A stretch of 64,000 nucleotides of DNA. It comes from Kosakonia sacchari SP1. Its GTDB lineage: Bacteria > Pseudomonadota > Gammaproteobacteria > Enterobacterales > Enterobacteriaceae. The notes beneath the pieces were generated by a model. That model did no database searches. It was not told the DNA's origin and saw nothing but the letters and a program-made list of their open reading frames with translations. Position 1 is the stretch's first letter. Each line of letters begins with the position of its first letter. This document shows positions 32,266-41,342 of this stretch, in pieces. Made by a program: the position numbers and the translations under genes. The DNA is taken from assembly GCF_000300455.3 (NCBI RefSeq), contig NZ_CP007215.2:806001-870000 (forward strand). The letters run 5' to 3'.

Positions 32266-33999
32266 GTGAAAGCTCAGATACAACTTCGCCGCCGTGAGGT
32301 GGATGACGCAGCAGAACTGGCCGAAGACTTGCCGCCGCTGCTGCGTCGCTTATACGCCAGCCGCGGTGTGCGCACGGCCAGTGAACTGGAACGCAGTGTT
32401 AAAGGCATGCTGCCGTGGCAACAACTTACCGGTATCGATGATGCAGTTACGCAGCTTTACAACGCCTTGCGTGAAGGGCTGCGCATTATTGTGGTGGGCG
32501 ATTTCGATGCGGATGGCGCAACCAGCACCGCCCTTAGCGTGCTGGCGCTGCGCGCGCTCGGTTGCGAAAACGTCAGTTACCTGGTGCCAAACCGTTTTGA
32601 CGACGGCTATGGGCTTAGTCCTGAAGTGGTCGATCAAGCGCATGCGCGTGGCGCACAGCTCATTCTGACGGTGGATAACGGCATCTCGTCACATGCCGGC
32701 GTGGCGCGAGCACATGAACTGGGGATCCCTGTGGTGGTAACCGATCACCATCTGCCGGGTGACACGCTGCCGGATGCCGAAGCGATTGTTAACCCGAATC
32801 TGCGCGACTGCGATTTTCCGTCGAAGTCGCTGGCCGGGGTTGGCGTTGCGTTCTATCTGATGCTGGCTTTGCGAGCCTTTTTGCGTGACAACGGCTGGTT
32901 TGAGGCGCGCGGCCTGGCGATGCCAAATCTGGCGGAACTGCTTGATTTGGTGGCGCTGGGAACGGTGGCGGACGTGGTGCCGCTGGATGCCAATAACCGC
33001 ATTCTGACCTGGCAGGGGCTGAGTCGTATTCGCGCCGGGCGCTGCCGTCCGGGCATTAAGGCGCTGCTGGAAATCGCCAACCGCGATGCGCAAAAGCTGG
33101 CGGCCAGCGATCTCGGTTTTGCACTCGGGCCGCGCCTTAACGCGGCGGGCAGGCTGGATGATATGTCGGTGGGGGTTGCGCTGTTACTGTGCGATAACCT
33201 TGGTGAAGCGCGCCAGTTAGCCAGCGATCTCGACGCGTTGAACCAGACGCGCAAAGAGATTGAGCAGGGGATGCAGGCCGAAGCCCTGACGCTGTGCGAG
33301 CAGCTTGAGCGCAGCGGCGAAACGCTGCCCGGTGGTTTAGCAATGTACCATCCCGAGTGGCATCAGGGGGTGGTTGGTATCCTCGCTTCGCGCATTAAAG
33401 AGCGCTTTCACCGCCCGGTGATCGCCTTTGCGCCAGCCGGAGACGGCGTGCTGAAAGGCTCGGGGCGTTCGATTCAGGGGCTGCATATGCGCGATGCGCT
33501 GGAGCGTCTGGATATGCTGTTTCCTGGCATGATGCTCAAATTCGGCGGTCACGCAATGGCGGCCGGTTTGACGCTGGAAGAACACCGTTTTGAAGAATTT
33601 CGCCAGCGCTTTGGTGAGCTGGTGACCGAATGGCTGGATCCGGCGTTATTACAAGGTGAGATTGTCTCTGACGGTCCGCTGTCGGCGCAGGAGATGACGC
33701 TGGAAGTCGCGGAGATGCTGCGAGAAGCTGGCCCCTGGGGGCAAATGTTCCCGGAACCGCTGTTTGACGGTGAGTTTCGCCTCCTGCAGCAGCGGCTGGT
33801 GGGCGAGCGTCATCTGAAGGTGATGTTGGAGCCGGTTGGCGGCGGTCCGCTGCTTGATGGTATCGCTTTTAACGTCGATACCTCCTGCTGGCCGGACAAC
33901 GGTGTGCGGCAGGTAAATATTGCTTATAAACTGGATGTGAACGAGTTTCGCGGCAATCGTAGCGTACAGCTGATCATCGAGAATCTCTGGCCACTTTAG
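32266..33999 (+). CDS. recJ: Single-strand 5'-3' exonuclease RecJ
   Basis: RecJ degrades single-stranded DNA 5' to 3' in RecF-pathway recombination and mismatch repair. The 577-residue protein starts at GTG. It has the DHH-family metal motifs (VGDFDADGATSTALS, ILTVDNGISS, TDHHLPGD) and the DHHA1-type motif GGHAMAAG, followed by the C-terminal OB fold. It is translated from the dsbC transcript, only 5 bases after its stop. Confidence 0.97.
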   Translation: MKAQIQLRRREVDDAAELAEDLPPLLRRLYASRGVRTASELERSVKGMLPWQQLTGIDDAVTQLYNALREGLRIIVVGDFDADGATSTALSVLALRALGCENVSYLVPNRFDDGYGLSPEVVDQAHARGAQLILTVDNGISSHAGVARAHELGIPVVVTDHHLPGDTLPDAEAIVNPNLRDCDFPSKSLAGVGVAFYLMLALRAFLRDNGWFEARGLAMPNLAELLDLVALGTVADVVPLDANNRILTWQGLSRIRAGRCRPGIKALLEIANRDAQKLAASDLGFALGPRLNAAGRLDDMSVGVALLLCDNLGEARQLASDLDALNQTRKEIEQGMQAEALTLCEQLERSGETLPGGLAMYHPEWHQGVVGILASRIKERFHRPVIAFAPAGDGVLKGSGRSIQGLHMRDALERLDMLFPGMMLKFGGHAMAAGLTLEEHRFEEFRQRFGELVTEWLDPALLQGEIVSDGPLSAQEMTLEVAEMLREAGPWGQMFPEPLFDGEFRLLQQRLVGERHLKVMLEPVGGGPLLDGIAFNVDTSCWPDNGVRQVNIAYKLDVNEFRGNRSVQLIIENLWPL

Positions 34000-34090
34000 C
34001 GCCAGTATTCGCTATAAAACAGGGCGGGAATCCGGTAAACTTCTGCCCTTATCACCGCATTTTGACTAGTCCATTAAAAGAAATCAGACC

Positions 34091-35189
34091 ATGTTTGAAA
34101 TTAACCCGGTAAAAAATCGTATTCAGGACCTCACGGAGCGCTCCGACGTTCTTAGGGGGTATCTTTGACTATGACGCCAAGAAAGAGCGTCTGGAAGAAG
34201 TAAACGCCGAGCTGGAACAGCCGGACGTGTGGAACGAACCTGAGCGCGCACAGGCGCTGGGCAAAGAGCGTTCCTCACTCGAAGCTATCGTTGATACGTT
34301 GGATCAAATGCGTCAGGGGCTTGAGGATGTCAGCGGCCTGCTGGATCTGGCGGTTGAAGCCGAAGACGAAGAGACCTTTAACGAAGCGGTCGCTGAACTG
34401 GATGTGCTGGAAGAGAAACTGGCGCAGCTGGAGTTCCGCCGCATGTTCTCTGGCGAGTACGACAGCGCCGACTGCTACCTGGATATTCAAGCCGGTTCCG
34501 GCGGCACCGAAGCGCAGGACTGGGCGAGCATGTTAATGCGCATGTACCTGCGTTGGGCGGAAGCGCGCGGCTTTAAAACCGAGATCATTGAAGAGTCCGA
34601 AGGTGAAGTGGCGGGCATTAAATCCGTCACCATTAAGATCATCGGTGATTACGCTTACGGCTGGCTGCGTACCGAAACCGGCGTTCATCGCCTGGTGCGT
34701 AAGAGCCCGTTCGATTCAGGCGGCCGTCGCCACACCTCGTTTAGCTCCGCCTTTGTCTACCCGGAAGTGGACGACGATATTGATATCGAAATCAACCCGG
34801 CGGACCTGCGCATTGACGTGTATCGCGCATCTGGCGCGGGCGGTCAGCACGTAAACCGTACGGAATCTGCGGTGCGTATTACCCACATTCCAACCGGGCT
34901 GGTCACGCAGTGCCAGAACGACCGCTCCCAGCATAAGAACAAAGACCAGGCCATGAAGCAGATGAAAGCGAAGCTTTATGAACTGGAGATGCAGAAGAAA
35001 AATGCTGAGAAACAGGCGATGGAAGACACCAAGTCGGATATCGGTTGGGGCAGCCAGATCCGCTCTTATGTCCTGGATGATTCCCGCATTAAAGATCTGC
35101 GCACCGGGGTTGAAACCCGCAACACGCAGGCGGTGCTGGACGGCAGCCTGGATCAATTTATCGAAGCAAGTTTGAAAGCAGGGTTATGA
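34091..35189 (+). CDS. prfB: Peptide chain release factor 2 (programmed +1 frameshift)
   Basis: RF2 ends translation at UGA and UAA. Translation begins at ATG 34091 and reaches an in-frame TGA after 25 codons (34166-34168). A +1 shift there continues the frame to 35189, giving 365 residues. The shift site is the conserved arrangement CTT AGG GGG TAT CTT TGA C. The stop-recognition SPF tripeptide is in [13 protein letters not shown], and the catalytic GGQ is in [10 protein letters not shown]. The gene is followed 9 bases later by lysS, as in E. coli. Confidence 0.98.
34154..34168 (+). promoter_or_regulatory. prfB autoregulatory frameshift site
   Basis: An internal Shine-Dalgarno-like AGGGGG (34154-34159) precedes the slippery CTT (34163-34165) and the in-frame TGA by the canonical 3-base spacer TAT. 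When RF2 is scarce the ribosome slips +1 and full-length RF2 is made. The sequence is the same as in E. coli. Confidence 0.97.
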
Positions 35190-35198
35190 GGAACCAAC

Positions 35199-36716
35199 AT
35201 GTCTGAACAACAAGCACAAGGCGCTGACGCGGCAGTCGATCTTAATAATGAACTGAAAACTCGCCGCGAGAAGCTGGCGCAACTGCGTGAGCAGGGCGTG
35301 GCGTTCCCGAACGATTTCCGTCGCGATCAGACCTCTGACAAGCTGCACGCACAATTCGATGCCAAAGAGAACGAAGAGCTGGAAGCGCTGGGCATCGAAG
35401 TTGCCGTTGCGGGCCGTATGATGACCCGCCGCATTATGGGTAAAGCTTCTTTCGTAACCTTGCAGGACGTGGGTGGCCGCATTCAGCTGTATGTCTCTCG
35501 TGACGATCTGGCGGAAGGCGTCTACAACGAGCAGTTTAAAAAATGGGATCTCGGCGATATCCTCGGCGCACGCGGCAAGCTGTTCAAGACCAAGACCGGT
35601 GAACTCTCTATCCATTGCACTGAGCTGCGTCTGCTGACCAAAGCGCTGCGCCCGCTGCCGGACAAATTCCACGGTTTGCAGGATCAGGAAGCGCGCTATC
35701 GTCAGCGTTACCTGGATCTCATTTCGAATGATGAATCCCGCAATACTTTCAAAGTGCGTTCGCAGATCCTGGCCGGTATCCGCCAGTTCATGGTAGGCCG
35801 CGACTTTATGGAAGTGGAAACGCCGATGATGCAGGTGATCCCGGGCGGTGCCTCTGCGCGTCCGTTTATCACCCACCATAACGCGCTGGATCTCGACATG
35901 TACCTGCGTATCGCGCCGGAACTGTACCTCAAACGTCTGGTGGTTGGCGGCTTCGAGCGCGTGTTCGAAATCAACCGTAACTTCCGTAACGAAGGTATCT
36001 CCGTTCGCCATAACCCTGAGTTCACCATGATGGAACTCTATATGGCGTACGCGGATTATAAAGATCTGATCGAACTGACCGAATCGCTGTTCCGTACGCT
36101 GGCGCAGAATATTCTCGGCAAAACCGAAGTGCCGTACGGCGACGAAGTGTTTGATTTCGGCAAGCCGTTCGAAAAACTGACCATGCGCGAAGCGATCAAG
36201 AAATACCGTCCGGAAACCAACATGGCGGATCTGGATAACTTCGACAGCGCGAAAGCGATTGCTGAAAGCATTGGTATCAAGGTTGAGAAGAGCTGGGGTC
36301 TGGGCCGTATCGTCACGGAGATCTTCGAAGAAGTGGCCGAAGCGCACTTGATCCAGCCGACCTTCATTACCGAATACCCGGCGGAAGTTTCGCCGCTGGC
36401 GCGTCGTAACGATCAGAACCCGGAAATCACCGATCGCTTTGAGTTCTTCATTGGCGGACGTGAAATCGGTAATGGCTTTAGCGAGCTGAATGACGCAGAA
36501 GATCAGGCGCAGCGCTTCCAGGATCAGGTTGATGCGAAAGCAGCGGGCGACGACGAAGCGATGTTCTTCGACGAAGACTACGTGACCGCGCTGGAACACG
36601 GCTTACCGCCGACTGCCGGTCTGGGCATCGGTATCGACCGTATGGTGATGCTGTTCACCAACAGCCACACCATTCGTGATGTGATCCTGTTCCCGGCGAT
36701 GCGTCCGGTGAAATAA
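35199..36716 (+). CDS. lysS: Lysyl-tRNA synthetase (class II)
   Basis: LysS charges tRNA-Lys. The 505-residue protein has the N-terminal OB-fold anticodon domain (about 65-150) and the class II catalytic core with motif 2 ([21 protein letters not shown]) and motif 3 ([11 protein letters not shown]). It matches E. coli LysS in length and is the second gene of prfB-lysS. Confidence 0.98.
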   Translation: MSEQQAQGADAAVDLNNELKTRREKLAQLREQGVAFPNDFRRDQTSDKLHAQFDAKENEELEALGIEVAVAGRMMTRRIMGKASFVTLQDVGGRIQLYVSRDDLAEGVYNEQFKKWDLGDILGARGKLFKTKTGELSIHCTELRLLTKALRPLPDKFHGLQDQEARYRQRYLDLISNDESRNTFKVRSQILAGIRQFMVGRDFMEVETPMMQVIPGGASARPFITHHNALDLDMYLRIAPELYLKRLVVGGFERVFEINRNFRNEGISVRHNPEFTMMELYMAYADYKDLIELTESLFRTLAQNILGKTEVPYGDEVFDFGKPFEKLTMREAIKKYRPETNMADLDNFDSAKAIAESIGIKVEKSWGLGRIVTEIFEEVAEAHLIQPTFITEYPAEVSPLARRNDQNPEITDRFEFFIGGREIGNGFSELNDAEDQAQRFQDQVDAKAAGDDEAMFFDEDYVTALEHGLPPTAGLGIGIDRMVMLFTNSHTIRDVILFPAMRPVK

Positions 36717-36727
36717 TCGCTCAGCGA

Positions 36728-36769
36728 TAAAAAAAGCCCCGGCGTTTGTCGCGTCGGGGCTTTTTTATT
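36728..36769 (+). terminator. Bidirectional terminator between lysS and idi
   Basis: An A-run followed by AGCCCCG and CGGGGCT flanking a 15-base loop, then TTTTTT, lies between convergent lysS and idi. Poly-A on one side and poly-T on the other allow termination on both strands. Confidence 0.92.
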
Positions 36770-37316
36770 GTGTTAACTCTGCGGCAAATTGTCGTAACTG
36801 TTGCTCTGCGCTGGTGGCTTCCGCCGCCATCCACGGACTGAAAGCCCAGGGCGCGGTGTTGAGCGCACGCAGCAACGCATCCAGTCCAACCCACTGATAT
36901 TCCATCACTTCATCACTGTTTATTTTAAGCGGTGATACGATCTCTGCGGCAAAAACCGGGCAGATCTCATTTTCGACAATGCCTGAAGGATCGGTTTCGC
37001 GGTAGCGAAAACCCGGTGCGATGGCGGTGATAGCGGCAATCTCGGCACCCACTTCGTAACGGCAGCGGCGGACAATCGCTTGCTCAATGGTTTCACCCAT
37101 TTGTGGATGACCGCAAACTGAGTTAGTCCAGACGCCGGGCCAGGCTTTTTTACTCATTGCGCGGCGGGTAACCAGACATTCGCCTGTCGGGCGAAAAAGC
37201 CAGGAGGAGAAAGCCAGATGCAGCGGTGTATGCGATGTGTGCGCGGCGTATTTTTCCTGCGTGCCGAGAACCTCTCCCTGGTCGTTAAGCAAAATAACGT
37301 GTTCTTGAATAACCAT
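36765..37316 (-). CDS. idi: Isopentenyl-diphosphate delta-isomerase (type 1)
   Basis: Idi interconverts isopentenyl and dimethylallyl diphosphate. The 183-residue protein has the Nudix-like fold with the catalytic cysteine in TNSVCGHP and the catalytic glutamate in the [18 protein letters not shown] segment. It matches E. coli Idi. It converges on lysS across a shared terminator. The neighbour that follows lysS-idi in E. coli (a purine transporter region) is missing here. Confidence 0.95.
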   Translation of the reverse strand: MVIQEHVILLNDQGEVLGTQEKYAAHTSHTPLHLAFSSWLFRPTGECLVTRRAMSKKAWPGVWTNSVCGHPQMGETIEQAIVRRCRYEVGAEIAAITAIAPGFRYRETDPSGIVENEICPVFAAEIVSPLKINSDEVMEYQWVGLDALLRALNTAPWAFSPWMAAEATSAEQQLRQFAAELTQ

Positions 37317-37432
37317 AACGACTCCCGAACATAACCACGCCGGGTGGCGCTATGCGTGACTTACCGGGAGAAAGCGATCTCACGGATCTACCAGGCACAG
37401 CGCCACCGGGCAAACGCTAGTATATCCGAGGC

Positions 37433-37640
37433 TCAGGCAAAAAGAGTGGCCCAGAGAGCGGAAAAGGGCATCACCAGTACCAGACCGGGAAGCATGTTCG
37501 CCACCGGAAAGGGCTTGATATTACAAATTCTCAGCCCGGTCGCCACCGTGATTAATCCACCGCACAGGAGAAGTCGCCCATCATATCCGGGGGATCATAT
37601 GCAGGATAAAGACCGCGAGCGCGGTGCCTGTCAGTCTGTT
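37433..37640 (-). pseudogene. Decayed 3' end of a DUF554 (YqgA-like) membrane protein gene
   Basis: The minus strand from about 37557 to 37433 reads GGLITVATGLRICNIKPFPV and continues to MPFSALWATLFA and a TGA. This matches the C-terminus of the YqgA/DUF554 family. Just upstream, MMGDFSCAV is in another frame and runs into TAA near 37555; still further upstream TALAVFILHMIPR is in a third frame. At least two frameshifts are therefore present, and no 5' part is left. It lies in the 650-base idi-actS gap. Confidence 0.72.
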
Positions 37641-37669
37641 TCGTAAAGCGGGTGGTAACCCGAAGGTGA

Positions 37670-37900
37670 TTATGCACATCACCCAGCCTGGAGTGGCTGG
37701 AGTCTGGTCTCGCCGCGGCAACGCTGCTGCCCTCATCGGAAGTCGACGCCCGTAAACTCAGTCATTGCCATGTGGTGGATGTGTTTCCCTCACCACAGGT
37801 ATTTTACCCGGCGCTGGTGAAGATGCCCTCCACTCCTTATTTGCCAGAGATAATGGAAATCATCGCGCAGGGTTATCCGATTGCGCGCAAGTCAGTTTGA
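37670..37900 (+). pseudogene. Decayed 3' end of a LysR-type regulator gene
   Basis: The frame from 37670 to the TGA at 37898-37900 encodes SLEWLESGLAAATLLPSSEV, then VVDVFPSPQVFYPALVKMPS and IMEIIAQGYPIARKSV. The pattern (G-L-A-A-A-x-L-L-P-S-S-E-V, then two strands and a final helix) is that of the end of a LysR effector domain. A TGA lies directly upstream at 37667-37669, and no helix-turn-helix or start is left. It is a remnant, not a gene. Confidence 0.65.
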
Positions 37901-37965
37901 AGGGTTTAGCAACCGGCGAGTGGCTGGTATGATATGTCGCCATTTATTCTATTCGAGGATCTGTT

Positions 37966-38700
37966 TTGCGCGCAGGATGCCTGACGAAAAGCCCGTTTCG
38001 TATTGTCATTTGCCTGGCAATCAGTTTGCTGCTGGCGAGCTGCGCCGGAAGTAACTCTACTTATTCCGGCTCCGTTTATACGGTGAAGCGGGGTGATACG
38101 CTGTACCGCATATCCCGTATTACCGGCACCAGCGTAAAAGATCTGGCCAGCATGAACGGTATTTCACCGCCGTACACCATTGAAGTGGGGCAGCGGCTGA
38201 AAGTGAATGGCGCGTCGAAAACCTCCTCATCCTCGACAAAATCCGGCACTAAGACCGCAAAAGTGGTGCCTTCCTCGCAGGTTCCGCTCTCGTCGTGGCC
38301 ACCAGTGGGGCAGCGCTGCTGGCGCTGGCCGACAACCGGGAAAGTCATCATGACCTATTCCACGTCTGACGGCGGGAACAAAGGCATTGATATTGCTGGT
38401 ACACGCGGCCAACCGGTTTATGCCTCCGGCGCCGGGAAGGTGGTCTATGTCGGCAATCAGCTGCGCGGCTACGGTAACCTGATCATGATTAAGCACAGCG
38501 AAGAGTACATTACCGCTTATGCGCATAACGACACGCTGCTGGTCAACAACGGGCAGAGTGTGAAAGCGGGGCAGAAAATCGCCACCATGGGCAGCAGCGA
38601 TGCGGATTCTGTGCGCTTACACTTCCAGTTGCGCTATAAGGCGACGGCTATCGATCCGCTGCGTTATTTACCGCCTCAGGGAAGCCCGCCGAAATGCTGA
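37966..38700 (+). CDS. actS: Amidase activator ActS (YgeR), LysM plus degenerate LytM
   Basis: ActS is an outer-membrane lipoprotein that activates the AmiC amidase in envelope maintenance. The 244-residue protein has a lipobox (LLASC at about residue 26), a LysM domain (YTVKRGDTLYRISRITGTS, about 38-81), a Ser/Thr-rich linker and a C-terminal M23 domain. The zinc ligands are lost: NKGIDIAG replaces the usual H-x-G-x-D motif and RLHFQLR replaces H-x-H. The start is TTG, which fits the E. coli N-terminus (SAGRL-like). Confidence 0.93.
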   Translation: MRAGCLTKSPFRIVICLAISLLLASCAGSNSTYSGSVYTVKRGDTLYRISRITGTSVKDLASMNGISPPYTIEVGQRLKVNGASKTSSSSTKSGTKTAKVVPSSQVPLSSWPPVGQRCWRWPTTGKVIMTYSTSDGGNKGIDIAGTRGQPVYASGAGKVVYVGNQLRGYGNLIMIKHSEEYITAYAHNDTLLVNNGQSVKAGQKIATMGSSDADSVRLHFQLRYKATAIDPLRYLPPQGSPPKC

Positions 38701-38706
38701 TGAGTA

Positions 38707-38739
38707 AAGCTAACAGGCGATCGCCCGGCCTGTTAGCTT
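38707..38739 (+). terminator. Perfect 12-bp hairpin after actS
   Basis: AAGCTAACAGGC and its complement flank a 9-base loop 6 bases after the actS stop, between convergent actS and the repeat-protein gene. T-runs are short, so it may act mainly as a 3'-end structure for both. Confidence 0.7.
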
Positions 38740-38755
38740 GCGTGTTGGCGTGGAA

Positions 38756-39172
38756 TTAATTGTTTTGCGTATCCTGACCGCCGAAGATATTCGCGCGGCT
38801 GGTTGTAGACTTACCGGTGCTGTAGTCGGTATCCTGGCCGTCGAAAATGTTGGCCCGGCTGCTGGAATGGCTACCGTCGCTGTAATCGGTGTCCTGGCCG
38901 CCAAAGATGTTGGCTCTGCTGCTGGATGATTTACCGTCATTGGACGTCGTATCTTGCCCACCAAAAATATTGGCTCGGCTGGTTGTCGTTCTTCCGTCGC
39001 TGTAGTTAGTATCCTGCCCGCCGAAAATATTGGCCCGGCTGCTGGAGGTTGTACCATCGTCGTAGCGGCAATCCTGTCCACCAAAAATGTTGGATTGGCA
39101 ACTATCCGCCAGTGCAGTATTCAACGAGCCCGCAAAAATAATCAATCCCAAAACCAACGGCTTAGCGTTCAT
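38756..39172 (-). CDS. Secreted protein of six IFGGQD repeats
   Basis: The 138-residue protein has a clear signal peptide (residues 1-22, ending TALA). The mature part is made almost only of a 20-residue unit, RANIFGGQDTNYSDGRTTTS. Full copies start at Arg46, 66, 86 and 106, a variant first copy covers 23-45, and a half copy is at 126-138. Each unit ends in Ser/Thr and is rich in Gly, Asp and Asn. Two cysteines occur only in the first copy (Cys25, Cys35) and could form a disulfide. One copy has IFDGQD. Regular 20-residue periods suggest a beta-helical or stacked-strand fold. It lacks the curlin Q-x-G-x-x-N pattern. I do not recognise a characterised family. Confidence 0.8.
   Translation of the reverse strand: MNAKPLVLGLIIFAGSLNTALADSCQSNIFGGQDCRYDDGTTSSSRANIFGGQDTNYSDGRTTTSRANIFGGQDTTSNDGKSSSSRANIFGGQDTDYSDGSHSSSRANIFDGQDTDYSTGKSTTSRANIFGGQDTQNN
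38798..39037 (-). repeat. 60-bp tandem repeats inside the repeat-protein gene
   Basis: Four head-to-tail 60-bp units encode residues 46-125 of the secreted protein. The segment encoding RANIFGGQDT is most conserved, while the Ser/Thr-rich part varies. Such arrays can gain or lose units. Confidence 0.85.
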
Positions 39173-39374
39173 AGCGATTCTCTGAAATGAGTGGGAATAA
39201 CGGGAGCTATGCTATGCCTGAAAGCGTAACGCGGGAGGTTATGTTGTCCTAATTTTCACAACAAAATAATGGTGCTAGACCTGAGACGATTAATTGCCTA
39301 AAACTCCAGCGGTTACCCGCAAACTCGCCTTGCTCTCACGCGCTAAGAGGTTATAATGCCTGTCGCATCTCAAT

Positions 39375-39448
39375 GCGGGCGTAGTTCAATGGTAGAACGA
39401 GAGCTTCCCAAGCTCTATACGAGGGTTCGATTCCCTTCGCCCGCTCCA
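39375..39448 (+). tRNA. glyU: tRNA-Gly (anticodon CCC)
   Basis: The 74-base sequence folds as a cloverleaf: acceptor GCGGGCG pairs with CGCCCGC, the D arm has AGTTCAATGGTAGA, the anticodon stem-loop is GAGCTTCCCAAGCTC with anticodon CCC, the T arm is GAGGGTTCGATTCCCTT, and CCA is encoded. It equals E. coli glyU and lies near actS as there. It borders the accessory region to its right, but I found no repeat of its 3' end that would mark an integrated element. Confidence 0.97.
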
Positions 39449-39636
39449 GAATTCCCCCTCTTTTTTATAAAACACCGCCAAAAGTTAGTTTGCATGTGTT
39501 TAGCTATCAACATTACCAGGCATAAGTTGTTTTTGAACGTTCTAACATTGAACAACGAACCACCAACTGGCATTCGGCTTGTATTGTCCAAATTCAGGAT
39601 GAAAGGGAAAGGCTGGGTTTCCCCAGCCTTTGGTGG

Positions 39637-39906
39637 TCATCTCACTTTTTTGAAGATGAATAAGACTAAAACAAGGCAAATAGCACTACCGAAGAATGCT
39701 ATGAGAAAGAGATTATCAATAGAACGGGTTAAGTCGTATGTGATCGCCTCACATATACGAGCTTCCATTGTCCCTGTCGAAGGTGCACCTTGGTATTTTA
39801 TGTTTAAGCTATAGTCAAGCAGTGGGATCATTAGGACGACAGAGTAGATGGCGAAAACTAAGGCAGCTCCTCCCCATCTGAGGGCTATCTTTGCTTTATT
39901 CGTCAT
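39637..39906 (-). CDS. Small two-TM membrane protein, second immunity-like copy
   Basis: From the ATG at 39906 (MTNKAKIALRWGG) the protein has 89 residues. It has two hydrophobic segments (about 12-33 and 68-86) joined by a roughly 35-residue loop, and ends in IFKKVR. It shares its N-terminus (N..K..LRWGG), its C-terminus (AFFG.AIC..L.L.IFKKVR) and its exact length with the gene just upstream, so the two are tandem duplicates. By position they are the immunity genes of the PAAR toxin. No named family is recognised. Confidence 0.7.
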   Translation of the reverse strand: MTNKAKIALRWGGAALVFAIYSVVLMIPLLDYSLNIKYQGAPSTGTMEARICEAITYDLTRSIDNLFLIAFFGSAICLVLVLFIFKKVR

Positions 39907-39925
39907 CGTAATGCAGCCTTCCAAA

Positions 39926-40195
39926 TCATCTTACCTTTTTAAAGATAATTAAGATCAGCGGGACACAGATCGCAAAGCCAAAGAAGGCGACACTAAAAAC
40001 GCCATCAGTGGCTTGCATGAGCGAATCTATTGATGCTTTGTATTCTTTTAATGGGATTGGGCCATAAAATCGCATACTTTCACTCTCGCTGAATGCACTG
40101 TAAGCGAGTGTTGATGCTAACAGTGTAATAAAGTAGCAAAGTGATACTGCGACTATCCCGCCCCATCGAAGAATGGTTTTCGTTAAATTACTCAT
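39926..40195 (-). CDS. Small two-TM membrane protein, first immunity-like copy
   Basis: The start at 40195 (MSNLTKTILRWGG) lies 8 bases inside the 3' end of the PAAR gene and gives 89 residues; the overlap indicates coupled translation. Two membrane segments flank a loop that is probably periplasmic, and the C-terminus IFKKVR would be cytoplasmic. Immunity proteins built this way usually protect against toxins acting in the periplasm or inner membrane. It is followed after 19 bases by its paralogue. Confidence 0.72.
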   Translation of the reverse strand: MSNLTKTILRWGGIVAVSLCYFITLLASTLAYSAFSESESMRFYGPIPLKEYKASIDSLMQATDGVFSVAFFGFAICVPLILIIFKKVR

Positions 40196-41342
40196 CATAT
40201 TCTCCAAGGATTCCACCAACATTCGCACCTGAGTATGGGGAAATCGAACCTATTGAAGACATTGTTTCTGCGGCGTAGCGTTTAGCTTTACCTTTGATTC
40301 CTTCTGGGGATACATATTGTCCGTTTATGTTCGGATACTGATTTTTAAACTCGTCAGTAACTTCAACAACTGCCATAGACTTTAGGTTTCGGCTTTTACC
40401 GAGAAGATGATTTTGTAATGATACTGGGATAGCAAAATACTCTTCTGCTTCAATAGGAAGCAGAGTGCTCTTTGAGTTGTAGCTTGTATCAAAGATCGTC
40501 GAGCCCGCTGCTTTTATGCCAGCTACTGTGTGGGTTGTGCAGTTTCTTCCTGTTACATCGTAGGAGTCAATTGAGTGACCTGTTCGATCTGTAACACTGT
40601 TTTCCTTTATCCCCACAGGCTTTGTCCCTTTTTCCCACAAATTTTCAAAGAAAGCGCGGGTTTTCGGTATGCTTGCGTCATTGATGTTAAAAACGCGGGC
40701 ATTATTTTCGTAAAGTTCCTTTCTGTAATACTCCCTGGCATCATCACCTTTCATAAAATCGAGAATGCCGTCACCTGTCGTTTCAATTGGCCCGCCAGTT
40801 CTTCCGTATCTGCCATAGGTGTAAAGGTAAACAACGTTATTTTCATGCACGGAAACAAAAGCGTGCCCGGTTTCTGTAGTTTCAGTCCAGATATAAACGC
40901 CATTCAATAGCGGGTTATCTTCGGGCCCACAGGTGTCAGCAAAGTTATTTTTCTTTTTCACTGTCTGCGCATGTTGTTCAGGCTCTGCAATTTTTGCAGG
41001 TTGAGGAGGAGCGTTTGCAACTGGCGGGGCAGCGACAGGAATGGCTTTAACTGATTTTGCTTCTTCAAGCCGATAAGAAGCATATGGAAATGATGAAATA
41101 AATTTTGCTCTACAGGGACATGTGCTTCGGCTATGCAACGTTCCTGCTGCTGCAACGCCATGAATCCAGTAATGGGGTATGCCACCCGCGATGTGGTAGA
41201 TCTTTCCATCTTTACCACACGATACAGAATCACCATTTCTCGCAGTCGCAACCCTTCCAAGGCTATGATGCGGAGAGCCTGAAAGAATACGACCGCCGCA
41301 TGTTGTCTTATCGCCAATACGAAGCAAATAACCCTTTGGCAT
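40188..41342 (-). CDS. PAAR-domain type VI effector with a Cys-His toxin domain
   Basis: The 384-residue protein begins with a PAAR domain (residues 1-82: GYLLRIGDKTTCGGRI... GIPHYWIHGVAAAGTLHSRSTCPC), which caps the VgrG spike. A Pro/Ala/Lys linker (about 95-132) follows, then a C-terminal domain of about 245 residues. That domain has TGHAFVSV (His160) and, later, GRNCTTHTVAGIKAAG (Cys268). The His-before-Cys order recalls permuted NlpC/P60 or DUF4105-type enzymes, so cell-wall or lipid-linked targets are plausible. This is inference. It is the first gene of a three-gene unit with two small membrane proteins, and no other T6SS gene is in the window. The region is clearly more AT-rich than its neighbours, a sign of transfer. 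Confidence 0.8.
   Translation of the reverse strand: MPKGYLLRIGDKTTCGGRILSGSPHHSLGRVATARNGDSVSCGKDGKIYHIAGGIPHYWIHGVAAAGTLHSRSTCPCRAKFISSFPYASYRLEEAKSVKAIPVAAPPVANAPPQPAKIAEPEQHAQTVKKKNNFADTCGPEDNPLLNGVYIWTETTETGHAFVSVHENNVVYLYTYGRYGRTGGPIETTGDGILDFMKGDDAREYYRKELYENNARVFNINDASIPKTRAFFENLWEKGTKPVGIKENSVTDRTGHSIDSYDVTGRNCTTHTVAGIKAAGSTIFDTSYNSKSTLLPIEAEEYFAIPVSLQNHLLGKSRNLKSMAVVEVTDEFKNQYPNINGQYVSPEGIKGKAKRYAAETMSSIGSISPYSGANVGGILGEYDE

Noticed and set aside
37344..37646. Open plus-strand frame of 100 codons in the idi-actS gap
   Set aside because: It overlaps the DUF554 remnant on the other strand and has no protein-like composition.
38798..39037. CRISPR array
   Set aside because: The 60-bp repeats are in frame, encode protein and have no spacers; no cas genes are in the window.
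39356..39814. Open frame of 152 codons across the tRNA-Gly gene
   Set aside because: It reads through the tRNA and into the 3' end of the small membrane protein gene on the other strand.
39637..41342. Complete type VI secretion locus
   Set aside because: Only a PAAR effector and immunity-like genes are present; no tss, hcp or vgrG gene is seen in the window.
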